NCBI GenBank assembly: GCA_035532935.1
Contig: DATKQE010000075.1
Span: 1 to 64,000 of the forward strand
Source of the DNA: DATJLY01 sp035532935
GTDB taxonomy: Bacteria; Pseudomonadota; Alphaproteobacteria; ATCC43930; CGMCC-115725
Direction: 5' to 3'
Length of the DNA stretch: 64,000 bases
In this document: positions 15,956 through 24,343 of the stretch, one piece after another
Position numbering within the stretch: the first letter of the stretch is position 1
Layout: every line of letters starts with the position of its first letter
Position numbers and translations under genes: made by a program
The notes under the pieces: generated by a model
What the model saw: only the letters and a program-made list of their open reading frames with translations
Database searches by the model: none
Told to the model about the DNA's origin: nothing

Positions 15956-17176
15956 TCAACGCGGTGGTACGTCGCCGGGAAGCGGGTCGTGGATGAGATG
16001 CGGCGCGCCGTACTCGCGGAGATAAGTTGCCGGGTCGCGCCGCGCGGCGCTGCCGTCGGGGGCGCCGATGAAGCCGCCGAGATAGCGCGAGTATTCGACC
16101 AGCGCGCGGCCCCAGGCGAGGCGTTCGCGCGCGTAGCGGGCGAGCGCCGCATCGATGTCGTCGGTTTCGGCGAGCGCATCGGCGAGGCCGGCGGCATCGA
16201 GCGCGGCCTTGGTGATGCCGGCGGCGACGTGCGGGCGGGCGATGAAGGCGGCATCGCCCAAGAGCGCGGCGCGCCCCCACACCATCCGCGGCACTTCGAG
16301 ATCGACAATCGGCTGCAGCAAAAGCTGCGCCGTCTGCCGCACCACCGCGGCGACGCGGGGCGGCAGCAGCGCCGCCGCATCCGCCTTGACCGCGTCCGTC
16401 ACCGCGCGCCGGATCAGCGGCGGCGGGATGGAGAAGCCGTGATTGCGGCCGCTCGCGTCGGTGCAGAGCTCGGCCATGCGCGCCGCGTCCGCCGGGCGGT
16501 ACCAGATGAAATAGAAGCGGCGATGGCCAGGCCGCGTGTCCTCGCCGGCGCCGGGGCTCGGCATGGCCAGGATCAGCTCGCCCGGTGGCGCGCAGAACGA
16601 GATCGCGCCGAACAATTGCTCGCGGTCGTGCGCGGCGATGTCGCTTTCCTCGACGATGCCGCGCCAGGCGACATAGCCGGCATAAGACGGCGCGAGCCCG
16701 GGCAGGAATTGGCCGCGCACCGTCGAAGCGACGCCGTCGGCAGCAATGACAAGATCGCCCGTCTCGCGCGCGCCGTCGGCGAAGATCGCGGTGACGCCGC
16801 GCCCGTCCGGCTCGATCCGCTCGAGCGCCCGCCCGGGGCGGTAGATCGCGTCGGGCACGGCCTCGCGCAGCGGCCGGTAGATGCGCGGCCACGCACCGGT
16901 GACCCAGCCGCGGCGGTCCTCGTGCAGGACGGCGCCGCTCGCATCGAGCCAGACGATGGCGGGAAGCGTAATCCCGGTTCCCGCCGTGACGCGCGCGCCG
17001 ATCCGCCGCAGCACCGCGAACAACTCGGCCGAGAGCCCGAGCCCCGCGCCGCGCCCGGCGAGATCGCCCTGGGCACGCTCGAAGATCACGACATCCCAGC
17101 CACCCTTTCGCAGCAGGCTCGCCGCCATCAGCCCGCCGACCGAGCCGCCGATCACCAAGGCGCGCCGCCCGGCCAT
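15956..17176 (-). CDS. FAD monooxygenase, 2,6-dihydroxypyridine 3-hydroxylase-like
   Basis: A 406-aa class A flavin monooxygenase. It has VIGGSVGGLMAASLLRKGGW at the N-terminus, the DG-type motif VIAADGVASTVRGQFLPG, then SYAGYVAWRG, and the GD motif RAALLGDAAFIARPHVAAG. The combination YAGYVxWRG plus RPHxAAGxxKA is characteristic of 2,6-dihydroxypyridine 3-monooxygenase and its close relatives. That enzyme acts in nicotine degradation and gives 2,3,6-trihydroxypyridine. The substrate here could equally be another hydroxylated heterocycle. It lies in a leftward run with the 2-hydroxyacid dehydrogenase upstream and the second flavin hydroxylase downstream. Confidence 0.82.
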   Translation of the reverse strand: MAGRRALVIGGSVGGLMAASLLRKGGWDVVIFERAQGDLAGRGAGLGLSAELFAVLRRIGARVTAGTGITLPAIVWLDASGAVLHEDRRGWVTGAWPRIYRPLREAVPDAIYRPGRALERIEPDGRGVTAIFADGARETGDLVIAADGVASTVRGQFLPGLAPSYAGYVAWRGIVEESDIAAHDREQLFGAISFCAPPGELILAMPSPGAGEDTRPGHRRFYFIWYRPADAARMAELCTDASGRNHGFSIPPPLIRRAVTDAVKADAAALLPPRVAAVVRQTAQLLLQPIVDLEVPRMVWGRAALLGDAAFIARPHVAAGITKAALDAAGLADALAETDDIDAALARYARERLAWGRALVEYSRYLGGFIGAPDGSAARRDPATYLREYGAPHLIHDPLPGDVPPR

Positions 17177-17205
17177 CGCTCCGTCCCGACTCCGTACGCG
17201 GACGC

Positions 17206-18282
17206 TCAGGGCGTGACGCTGGCGCCGCCGAAGCGCTCGCGCCAGCGCCCGATGACCGCCTTGTTGTAGACGTTGTCAGGAACCTGGCCCGCGAGCGCGG
17301 CAAGCACCGAGCGCGTCGCCCATTCCATGCCGGGACGCAGCTCGCTGCCCGGATCGTCGTTGTAGGACGCCGCATGCGGCGACATCAGCACCTTGGTGCC
17401 GAGCTGACGCAGCGGGGAGTCGGACGGCACCGGCTCTTCCTCGAAGGCGTCGATCGCAGCGCCGCGCAGCCGTCCCGCGGCGAGCGCGCCGGCGAGCGCC
17501 GCCTCGTCGATCACCTTGCCGCGCGCGGTGTTGATCACGGTCGCGGTCGGCTTCATCCAGGCGAGCTCGCGCTCGGACAGCATGTGATGCGTTTCCTTGG
17601 TCAGCACCACGTGGAACGAGACCACGTCCGACTGGCGCAGCAGCGTCTCGTAATCGACCGGGCTTGCGCCCGCGAGAAGAAACCGCGCCGGCTCGATATA
17701 GGGATCGCACGCGAGCAGCCGCACCCGCCACGGCGCCAGAAGCTGCGCCACCCGCGTGCCGATGCGCCCGAGCCCGACGAGGCCGATGGTGATGCCGGGA
17801 TAGCCGTCCGATTGCCGGCTGCCGACGAAGGTGGTGGCGAGATCGGGCGTGCGCCATCCGCCGGCGCGCACTGCCGCGTCGCGCTCGCGCACCTTCTTGA
17901 GCATCGCTAGCAGGAACGTCATCGTCGTCTCGGCGACGCCGAAGCAATTAGCCTCGGTCGGCGCGTGGCAGACGAGGATGCCGAGCTCGGTCGCCGCGTC
18001 GACATCGACGTCATCGACGCCGACCGTGTATTTGGCAACGATGCGCAGGCGCTGCGACGCCTCCAGCACGCGGCGGCTGACCGGCGTCGCGCGGATCGAG
18101 GTGCCCATCATCGCCACCGCGTCGCGGGCAGCAGCGGCGAGCGCGCCTTCATGATCGCCGCGCGGCTTTTGCCATTGCAGATCGCCATAGGCGATCGCCA
18201 GGCCCGCTTCTTCGAGCTTTTCCCGGAGCTCGCGCGGCTCGCCCCCATGCGGGGCGTGGATCAGGACCTTCGGCTGCGTCAT
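17206..18282 (-). CDS. D-2-hydroxyacid dehydrogenase family protein
   Basis: A 358-aa NAD(P)-dependent dehydrogenase of the phosphoglycerate / glyoxylate reductase family. The Rossmann motif is GLVGLGRIG. The substrate-site region is KYTVGVDDVDVDAATELGI, and the catalytic Arg, Glu and His fall in INTARGKVIDE, DAFEEEPVPSD and SPHAASYNDD. It would interconvert a 2-oxo and a 2-hydroxy acid in the cytosol. First gene of the leftward run 18282-13889, 29 bp before the FAD monooxygenase. Confidence 0.85.
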   Translation of the reverse strand: MTQPKVLIHAPHGGEPRELREKLEEAGLAIAYGDLQWQKPRGDHEGALAAAARDAVAMMGTSIRATPVSRRVLEASQRLRIVAKYTVGVDDVDVDAATELGILVCHAPTEANCFGVAETTMTFLLAMLKKVRERDAAVRAGGWRTPDLATTFVGSRQSDGYPGITIGLVGLGRIGTRVAQLLAPWRVRLLACDPYIEPARFLLAGASPVDYETLLRQSDVVSFHVVLTKETHHMLSERELAWMKPTATVINTARGKVIDEAALAGALAAGRLRGAAIDAFEEEPVPSDSPLRQLGTKVLMSPHAASYNDDPGSELRPGMEWATRSVLAALAGQVPDNVYNKAVIGRWRERFGGASVTP

Positions 18283-18440
18283 CGCGACTCCTGCTGCGTT
18301 GCCTCGTCAACCACATCCGCTTCCTCGTCGCCGATCTTATCCGCACCGGCACGGATCCGTCCAAGAGCGTTTTCCGCGCGGCGAGGTCGCGGTGCGGCGC
18401 CCGCCTGGACAATCGCACGCGCTTGGGGCATCGTCCGGTG

Positions 18441-19313
18441 ATGGCTGGAAAAGCGAAGATCGGCGTCGTCGGCGCCGGGCTGATGGGAGCGGAGATCGCG
18501 CTCGTCCATGCATTGGCGGGGCACGACGTGCTGCTCAACGACCGCAACGACGCGTTGCTCGCCGAGGCGCTGGCGCGGCTCAAGGCGCTGCTCGACCGTG
18601 GCGTGCCGCGCGGCTTCTGGACGGCGGAGGCGGCGGCTTCGTCCCTGCCTCGCATCGCGACCGCGGTCGATCACGCGCGCTTCGCCGACCGCGATGTGGT
18701 CATCGAGGCGGTGTTCGAAAACGAGGCGGTGAAGGCCGAGCTGTGGCGGTCGTTCGACGCGGTCTGCGCACCCTCGGCGATCTTCGCCTCGAACACGTCA
18801 TCGATCGCGATCTCGACGCTTGCGTCATACGTCAAGCCGGAACGGCGGCCGTATTTCATCGGCACGCATTATTTCTCGCCGGTCTCGCGCATGAAGCTGG
18901 TCGAGATCATTCCCGCCTTCGACACCGCCGAGAGCACCATCGCCACCGCGACGCAGCTCGCCGAGGGCATCGGCAAGACGCCGATCCGCGTCAAGGACGT
19001 GACCGGCTTTGCGGTCAACCGCATGCTGACCGCGTTTTTCATCGAGGCGGTGAAGCTGCTCGAGGAGGGCGTCGCCACGCCCGAGGACCTCGACCTCGCC
19101 TGCCGCCTGGGCTTGGGCCACCCGGTCGGGCCGTTCGAGCTGATGGACAACATCAGCACCGGCCTCGCGCTCGAGGTCACGGAAATTCTCCACGCCGCCT
19201 ATGGCGAGCGCTTCCACCCGCCCGCCCTGATGAAGCAGATGGTCAAGGCCGGCCGCATCGGGCGCAAGGCGCGGCTGGGCTGGCGGTCGGACGCCGGCGG
19301 CCGCCGGCGCTGA
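18441..19313 (+). CDS. 3-hydroxyacyl-CoA dehydrogenase
   Basis: A 290-aa NAD-dependent dehydrogenase of the Hbd/PaaH family. GVVGAGLMGAEIALVHALAG is the NAD fold. SNTSSIAIS and GTHYFSPVSRMKLVEIIP carry the catalytic Ser and His, and the C-terminal domain has FAVNRMLTAFFIEA and HPVGPFELMDNI. It oxidises 3-hydroxyacyl-CoA to 3-oxoacyl-CoA in beta-oxidation or ring-derived acid breakdown. The ATG at 18441 has no strong ribosome site; an in-frame TTG at 18423 is the alternative. It stands alone, divergent from the hydroxyacid dehydrogenase. Confidence 0.87.
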   Translation: MAGKAKIGVVGAGLMGAEIALVHALAGHDVLLNDRNDALLAEALARLKALLDRGVPRGFWTAEAAASSLPRIATAVDHARFADRDVVIEAVFENEAVKAELWRSFDAVCAPSAIFASNTSSIAISTLASYVKPERRPYFIGTHYFSPVSRMKLVEIIPAFDTAESTIATATQLAEGIGKTPIRVKDVTGFAVNRMLTAFFIEAVKLLEEGVATPEDLDLACRLGLGHPVGPFELMDNISTGLALEVTEILHAAYGERFHPPALMKQMVKAGRIGRKARLGWRSDAGGRRR

Positions 19314-19317
19314 GCCC

Positions 19318-20517
19318 TCACACGTTGGCGAGTGCCTGGTCCAGGTCTTCGACCAGGTCCGCCGGGTCTTCGAGACCGACCGAGAGCCGCACCAGCGCAT
19401 CGGAAATGCCGAGCGCTGCGCGCTGATCCGGCGCGACGCGCGCATGCGTCGTCGTCGCGGGATGGGTGATGAGGCTCTTGCTGTCGCCGAGATTGTTGGA
19501 GATGGCGACGAGCTTCAATGCGTTGCAGAAGCGGAACGCCTCTTCCTTGCTGCGGCCGACCTCGAACGACACGACCGTGCCGGCGCCCTGCATCTGACGC
19601 CGCGCCAGCGCGTATTGCGGATGGCTCTCGAGGCCGGGATAGAGCGTGCGCACGATTTTGCGATGGCCCTCGAGATGCCGCGCGACGTCGAGCGCGCCCG
19701 CCATCTGCCGCTCGAGACGCAGATCGAGCGTCTCCAGCCCCTTCAGCAGCAGCCAGGCATTGAACGGGCTGAGGGCCGGGCCGGTATGGCGGAGGAACGG
19801 CGCGAGGTTTTCGAGCACGAATTGGCGCGAGCCGAGCACCGCCCCGCCGAGGCTGCGGCCCTGGCCGTCGATATGCTTGGTCGCCGAATAGCAGACGACG
19901 TCCGCGCCCAGCGCCAGCGGCTGCTGCAACAGCGGCGTCGCGAACACGTTGTCGACGATGAGGAGTGCCCCGGCGCGATGGGCGAGCGCGGCGATTTCCG
20001 GCAGATCGATGATCTCGAGCGTGGGGTTGGACGGGCTTTCGAGAAAGACCGCCTTGGCGCCCGGCGCGAGCGCGCGCTGCCACTGGTCGAGGTCGCGTCC
20101 ATCGACGATCACCGTCTCGACGCCGAAGCGCGGTAGGATGTTCTGCAGGATGTGGAGACACGAGCCGAACAGCGCGCGCGAGGCCACCACCCGCTCGCCC
20201 GACCGCACGAAGCAGGCGAGCGACGCGAACACCGCAGCCATGCCGCTCGCCGTGCCGCGGCACGCCTCGGCGCCCTCGAGCAGCCTGAGCCGCTCCTCGA
20301 ACATCGCCACCGTCGGATTGGCATAGCGCGAATAGACGAAGCGCGATCCGTCATTGGCGAAGGCGTGCTCGGCCTCCTCGGCGCTGTCATAGACATAGCC
20401 GCTGGTGAGATAGACCGCCTCGCTGGTCTCCTTGAACTGGCTGCGCAGGAGGCCGCCATGCGTCATCACCGTGCGCGGCCGCCAGGTCGGACTGAATGGG
20501 GCGGGCGAATCCGGCAT
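19318..20517 (-). CDS. metZ: O-succinylhomoserine sulfhydrylase
   Basis: A 399-aa PLP enzyme of the Cys/Met metabolism family. It makes homocysteine from O-succinyl- (or O-acetyl-) homoserine and sulfide. The PLP lysine is in CYSATKHIDGQGR, the phosphate-binding and substrate regions include YSRYANPTVAMFEERLRLLE, and SKSLITHPATTTHARV is the usual C-terminal signature. The ATG at 20517 follows GGAGAAGGACA; an upstream in-frame start at 20547 would sit inside the leader terminator. Expression should respond to SAM through the SAM-II riboswitch and terminator in its leader. Confidence 0.93.
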   Translation of the reverse strand: MPDSPAPFSPTWRPRTVMTHGGLLRSQFKETSEAVYLTSGYVYDSAEEAEHAFANDGSRFVYSRYANPTVAMFEERLRLLEGAEACRGTASGMAAVFASLACFVRSGERVVASRALFGSCLHILQNILPRFGVETVIVDGRDLDQWQRALAPGAKAVFLESPSNPTLEIIDLPEIAALAHRAGALLIVDNVFATPLLQQPLALGADVVCYSATKHIDGQGRSLGGAVLGSRQFVLENLAPFLRHTGPALSPFNAWLLLKGLETLDLRLERQMAGALDVARHLEGHRKIVRTLYPGLESHPQYALARRQMQGAGTVVSFEVGRSKEEAFRFCNALKLVAISNNLGDSKSLITHPATTTHARVAPDQRAALGISDALVRLSVGLEDPADLVEDLDQALANV

Positions 20518-20548
20518 TGTCCTTCTCCTTCGCTCCCGACCGGGCAAG

Positions 20549-20578
20549 AAAAAACCCCGTCCCGCACGGGCCAGGGTT
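20549..20578 (-). terminator. Intrinsic terminator in the metZ leader
   Basis: On the reverse strand AACCCTGGCCC-GTGC-GGGACGGGGTT forms an 11-bp stem with one G/A mismatch and one wobble pair, followed by six T. It lies 12 nt downstream of the SAM-II aptamer and 30 nt upstream of the metZ ATG. It is therefore placed as the expression platform of the riboswitch. Confidence 0.8.
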
Positions 20579-20590
20579 CCTGAGGAGCCT

Positions 20591-20645
20591 CCGACCTTTT
20601 AGCGGTTGTTTTAACGTGGCCGCAAGCCGGTCGGCTTCAAATCAC
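20591..20645 (-). promoter_or_regulatory. SAM-II riboswitch
   Basis: The reverse strand reads GTGATTTGAAGCCGACCGGC then TTGCGGCCACGTTAAAACAA then CCGCTAAAAGGTCGG. This matches the SAM-II (metA motif) core CTTGCnnCCACGTTAAA...GCTAAAAGG. AAGCC and GGCTT form the P1 hairpin, and its loop GACC can pair with GGTC near the 3' end to give the pseudoknot. It binds S-adenosylmethionine and lowers expression of the downstream methionine gene metZ. SAM-II is typical of Alphaproteobacteria. Confidence 0.9.
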
Positions 20646-20733
20646 CACGATCCATAGCGCGTACCGCCGCCGCCGCCCGTTGTCAAGCCTCGCGTTTGCG
20701 TTAGATTGGCGGCGACCCGACGAGGAACCGATC

Positions 20734-21189
20734 ATGCGCCGCTTCAGCTCCATCGACGCGCTCAAGGCCGCAACCGGCGAGGAGCTGGGGGTGAGCGGAT
20801 GGATCACGGTGACGCAGGAGATGATCGACCGCTTCGCCGCCGCGACCGGCGACTTCCAGTGGATCCACGTCGACCGCGAGCGGGCGCGGCGGTCGCATTT
20901 CGGCACCACCATCGCGCACGGATTCCTCACGCTCTCCCTCCTCGCGCAACTGCGCGACCAGATCTACGACGTGGACGGTGTCGCCGAGCGGATCAATTAC
21001 GGCTGCGACCGGGTGCGCTTCCTCGCGCCGGTGCCGAGCGGCGGCCGCGTGCGGCTCAGGCTCACGCTCGCGCGGGTCGAGCCGTGGCGGCAGGGGATGC
21101 GCGTCGACGGCGCGTGTACGATCGAGCTCGACGGCGCGCCGCGCCCGGCGGCCGTCGCCGATCACATCGTGCTGCTGATCCCGGCCTGA
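20734..21189 (+). CDS. MaoC-family (R)-specific enoyl-CoA hydratase
   Basis: A 151-aa single hot-dog-fold protein. The catalytic Asp and His lie in ATGDFQWIHVD, and the family signature continues SHFGTTIAHGFLTLSLL. INYGCDRVRFLAPVPSGGRV is also typical. Proteins of this size hydrate (2E)-enoyl-CoA to (3R)-hydroxyacyl-CoA and link beta-oxidation to polyhydroxyalkanoate. Others act on C4-C6 acids from ring cleavage. GAGGAA lies 7 nt before the ATG at 20734. Divergent from metZ; ends 1 nt from the convergent permease gene. Confidence 0.88.
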   Translation: MRRFSSIDALKAATGEELGVSGWITVTQEMIDRFAAATGDFQWIHVDRERARRSHFGTTIAHGFLTLSLLAQLRDQIYDVDGVAERINYGCDRVRFLAPVPSGGRVRLRLTLARVEPWRQGMRVDGACTIELDGAPRPAAVADHIVLLIPA

Positions 21190-21190
21190 A

Positions 21191-21985
21191 TCATTCCTCG
21201 GGCGGCAGTGCGCTCTCGTGCCAGTGCGCGAGCAGGCGCCGCGCGATCAGGCTCAACACCGCGAAGATGGCGATGCCGGTCAGCGACAGCAGCAGCAGCG
21301 CGGCGAAGAGGCGCGGGATCTCGAGCCGGTAGCCGGCCTCGAGGATGCGCGAGGCGAGGCCGGTCTCGGCGCCGCCCGTGCCGGCGACGAACTCCGCCAC
21401 CACCGCGCCGATGAGGGCGAGACCGCCGCTGATCCTGACGCCCGCAAGAAAGAACGGCAGCGCCGACGGCATCCGCAGCAGGCGCAGCACCTGCCAGCCC
21501 GAGGCGCCGTAGAGCCGGAACAGCGCCCCGAGATTGCGGTCGGCGCTGTTGAGCCCGAGCGTCGTGTTGGCGACGATCGGGAAGAACGCGACGATCCAGG
21601 CGCAAACGAGCAGCGACAGGAAGGTGTCGTTCACCCAGATGATGATGAGCGGCGCGATCGCGACGATGGGCGTCACCTGCAGGACCACGGCATAGGGGAA
21701 AAGGCAGCGCTCGAGCAGCCGCGATTGCGCGAACAGGATCGCGAGCGCGCCGCCCAGAAGGATCGCGGCGGCGAGCGCCGCCAGCGTGACCTTGAGCGTG
21801 AACATGAGCGAGCCGAGAAGGCTCGGCCCGTCGCGCCACAGCGCCTCGGCCACCGCCACCGGCGCCGGCAGAATGTAGGGGGCGATGTGCTCGATGCGCA
21901 CCAGCGCCTCCCACGCCACGAGCATGAGCACTCCGACCGCGAGCGGCGCGGCGATGCGTCCGAACCTGCCGCCGATGCCGTTCAT
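21191..21985 (-). CDS. ABC transporter permease, SsuC/TauC type
   Basis: A 264-aa inner-membrane permease with about six hydrophobic helices, the first being PLAVGVLMLVAWEALV. The EAA loop that contacts the ATPase is LYGASGWQVLRLLRMPSALP followed by FFLAGVRI. This BPD_transp_1 architecture is that of nitrate/sulfonate/taurine importers. The ATG at 21985 overlaps the ATPase stop by 4 nt (ATGA), so the two are coupled. It is the last gene of the binding-protein / ATPase / permease set. Confidence 0.88.
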   Translation of the reverse strand: MNGIGGRFGRIAAPLAVGVLMLVAWEALVRIEHIAPYILPAPVAVAEALWRDGPSLLGSLMFTLKVTLAALAAAILLGGALAILFAQSRLLERCLFPYAVVLQVTPIVAIAPLIIIWVNDTFLSLLVCAWIVAFFPIVANTTLGLNSADRNLGALFRLYGASGWQVLRLLRMPSALPFFLAGVRISGGLALIGAVVAEFVAGTGGAETGLASRILEAGYRLEIPRLFAALLLLSLTGIAIFAVLSLIARRLLAHWHESALPPEE

Positions 21986-22746
21986 CGGCTCGCCTCGGCC
22001 AGAAGCTGCGATACCTCGCGGCATCGCTCGGCATAGGCCGCCGCGGTGCGCAGCGCGTCTTCGCGCGGATAGGGCAAGCCCACCGCCACGTCGGCGGCGA
22101 CACGGCCGGGGCGCTTCGTCATGACGACGATGCGGTCGGAGAGAAACACCGATTCGAACACGCTGTGGGTGACGAAGATCACGGTGCAGCGTCGCGCCTG
22201 CCAGAGCCGGAGCAAATCCTCGTTAAGCTTGAAGCGCGTGATCTCGTCGAGCGCGGCAAAGGGTTCGTCGAGCAGCAGGAGATGCGGCTCGGTGACGAGC
22301 GCGCGGGCGATCGAGACCCGCATCCGCATCCCGCCCGAGAGCTCGCGCGGGTACACGCGCTCGAACCCGGCGAGCCCGACGGCAGCGAGCAGCGATGCGA
22401 TCCGCGCCTCCGCCTCGCGCCGCCCCGCGCCCTGAAGACGCAGCGGCAGATAGACATTGTCCCACACGCTGGCCCATGGCATCAGCGTCGGCTCCTGGAA
22501 CACGAAGCCGATCCCGCCGGCCTGCCGGTCCTCGCCCCACCGCACCATTCCGGCGCTCGGCGACACCAGCCCGGCGACGATGCGCAGGAGCGTGCTCTTG
22601 CCACAGCCCGACGGACCCAGCAGGCTCACGAAGCCGCCGGGCGCAATTGCGAGATCGACGCCGTCGAGTGCGCGCGTGCCATTGCGGAAGATCTTGACGA
22701 CGCCCTCGAGCCGAAGGAGCGGCGGCGCTGCGGAGACCGCTGCTAT
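21982..22746 (-). CDS. ABC transporter ATP-binding protein, SsuB/TauB type, unusual start
   Basis: An ABC ATPase with Walker A GPSGCGKST, Q-loop GFVFQEPTLMPW, signature LSGGMRMRVSIARAL, Walker B LLLLDEPFAALD and switch His FVTHSVFES. It energises import with the permease downstream and the binding protein upstream. The first ATG, GTG or TTG in frame is a GTG at 22629, four codons before Walker A, which would remove the first strands of the fold. The coding frame clearly continues upstream (PPLLRLEGVVKIFRNGTRAL) to the end of the binding-protein gene. There an ATA at 22744-22746 has GGAG 8 nt upstream and overlaps the TAG of that gene. I place the start there. A -1 slip on the preceding six A would give the same frame as a fusion. 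Confidence 0.75.
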   Translation of the reverse strand: MAAVSAAPPLLRLEGVVKIFRNGTRALDGVDLAIAPGGFVSLLGPSGCGKSTLLRIVAGLVSPSAGMVRWGEDRQAGGIGFVFQEPTLMPWASVWDNVYLPLRLQGAGRREAEARIASLLAAVGLAGFERVYPRELSGGMRMRVSIARALVTEPHLLLLDEPFAALDEITRFKLNEDLLRLWQARRCTVIFVTHSVFESVFLSDRIVVMTKRPGRVAADVAVGLPYPREDALRTAAAYAERCREVSQLLAEASR

Positions 22747-23744
22747 TTTTTGTGCTCCATGCCGACGCGCTGGTTGACGAAGCGCAGCGTGTAGGCCTTG
22801 CGGTAATCCATGTTCTTGGGATAAAGCCCCTCGCCCGCCATCACGTCAAAGAACGACCGCCAGCGGGCATCGCTCATGGCGCCGATGCCGGCGGTCTTGG
22901 CATCGCCGCTGTCGACGATGCCGTATTGCTTCATCTTCGCGACGGCATAGGCGAGAAGGGCGTCGTCCTCCTCGGGATTGTCCTTCTTGATGAGCGCGTT
23001 GCCCGGTGCGGGATCGCGCAGATAGCTGTACCAGCCCTCGATGCTGGCAGCGACGAAGCGGCGCACGAGATCGGACTTCTCATTCACCAGCTTCTGCGAA
23101 GTCTCGATGATCGAGGCATAGCTCGCATAACCGGAATCGGCGAGAAGAAAGACATTCGGTTTCACGCCGGCCTTCTCGATGAGATAGGGCTCGCTGGTGA
23201 CATAGCCCTGCTGCACCGCGTTCTTGTTGGCAAGAAACGGCGCAATGTTGAAGGTGTAGGTGCGGATCTGGTCGTCGGTGTAGCCGTATTTCGCCTTGAG
23301 AAAGAGCCACCATCCGACGCGCGTATCGCCGCCGATCATGATCGGCTTGCCCTTCAACGCAGCGAGGCTGTCGTTGCCGACGCCCTGATGGGCGATCAGC
23401 ACGGCCGGATCCTTCTGGAACATGGCCGCCACCGCCACCATGGGGATCGATTGCCGGATGAAGTTGAGGGGGACGAAGGAATTGGACGCGATGTCGAAAT
23501 CGAGCCGCCCCGCCGCCAGGAGTTGCGACTGGTTCACCTGCGGTCCGCCCTGGCGCAGCTCCACCTCGATGCCGTACTTGCGATAGATGCCCGTCGCGAT
23601 CGCCTGGTAATAGCCGCCATGCTCGGCTTCGGCCTTCCAATCGGTCCCGAACGTGACGCGGTCGAGCGCCCGCACCGGCGCCGCGTGCAGCGCGAGCGCG
23701 CCGGCCGCCAACGCGACGATGCGACAAAGGAACGTGCTTGACAT
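22743..23744 (-). CDS. ABC transporter substrate-binding protein, NMT1/THI5-like
   Basis: A 333-aa periplasmic binding protein. Its signal peptide is MSSTFLCRIVALAAGALALH with cleavage near VRA-L. The NMT1-type core has VTFGTDWKAEAEHGGYYQAI, a QAIATGIYRKYGIEVELRQG segment and LLAAGRLDFDIAS. The WKAEAEHGGYYQA pattern is like THI5/ThiY-type and other pyrimidine- or aromatic-binding members. The ligand is unknown. First gene of the three-gene importer. Its coding sequence ends in CAC AAA AAA TAG, whose A run adjoins the odd start of the ATPase gene. Confidence 0.88.
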   Translation of the reverse strand: MSSTFLCRIVALAAGALALHAAPVRALDRVTFGTDWKAEAEHGGYYQAIATGIYRKYGIEVELRQGGPQVNQSQLLAAGRLDFDIASNSFVPLNFIRQSIPMVAVAAMFQKDPAVLIAHQGVGNDSLAALKGKPIMIGGDTRVGWWLFLKAKYGYTDDQIRTYTFNIAPFLANKNAVQQGYVTSEPYLIEKAGVKPNVFLLADSGYASYASIIETSQKLVNEKSDLVRRFVAASIEGWYSYLRDPAPGNALIKKDNPEEDDALLAYAVAKMKQYGIVDSGDAKTAGIGAMSDARWRSFFDVMAGEGLYPKNMDYRKAYTLRFVNQRVGMEHKK

Positions 23745-23821
23745 CGATCGACCCCGCCACCTGCCGAGAGCCCGCGCCCCTTCTACTCCAATCCCCGAAG
23801 TCGAGGAAAGATGCCGACGGC

Positions 23822-24286
23822 TCACGCAGGCTTGGCCGCCCCGGGCACCGAACCGACCGCACCACCGCCGAGATCGCCGACGCGCTTGGTGACCAGGAGG
23901 AGATGCTCGCGCACCTCCTGGTTGTCGATGAGGCGATAATGGCGGACGAGATCGATCTCGTCGCGGGAGAAGGTGGCCGCGGCGGCAGCGGCGTCGGGCG
24001 GATCACCCTCGAGCAGCTCGAAGAAGAACGAGACCGGCTGCTGCAGCAGCTTGGCGGCGCGAAAGAGGCGGCTCGCGCTCAGGCGATTCTCGCCCTGCTC
24101 GTATTTCTGGACCGCCTGGAACGAGACGCCGATGCCGTCGCCGAGCTCTTCCTGGCTCAGCCCGGCCAGGAGCCGCGCCTGGCGCAGCCGCTTGCCGACA
24201 TGGACATCGACCGGATCGGGGCCATGCTCGCGCACGGTACGCCTGCGGCGCATCGTCCGGCCGCCACCCGTGCTGATTTCACTCAT
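23822..24286 (-). CDS. XRE-family helix-turn-helix regulator
   Basis: A 154-aa DNA-binding protein. After an Arg-rich start (MRRRRTVREHGPDPVDVHVG) comes a clear HTH_3 domain at about residues 30-85: KRLRQARLLAGLSQEELGDG then VSFQAVQKYEQGENRLSASR. The tail is Ala-rich and ends in a helical segment. This type is common and numerous in Alphaproteobacteria. AAGGA lies before the ATG at 24286; an in-frame ATG at 24343 is less well supported. It sits 77 bp upstream of the ABC importer on the same strand and may regulate it; that is inferred from position. Confidence 0.85.
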   Translation of the reverse strand: MSEISTGGGRTMRRRRTVREHGPDPVDVHVGKRLRQARLLAGLSQEELGDGIGVSFQAVQKYEQGENRLSASRLFRAAKLLQQPVSFFFELLEGDPPDAAAAAATFSRDEIDLVRHYRLIDNQEVREHLLLVTKRVGDLGGGAVGSVPGAAKPA

Positions 24287-24343
24287 GCCACGTCCTTTCG
24301 CCACTGGCGATCGATCATATACGCCCGCTTTCAGGGTTTCCAC

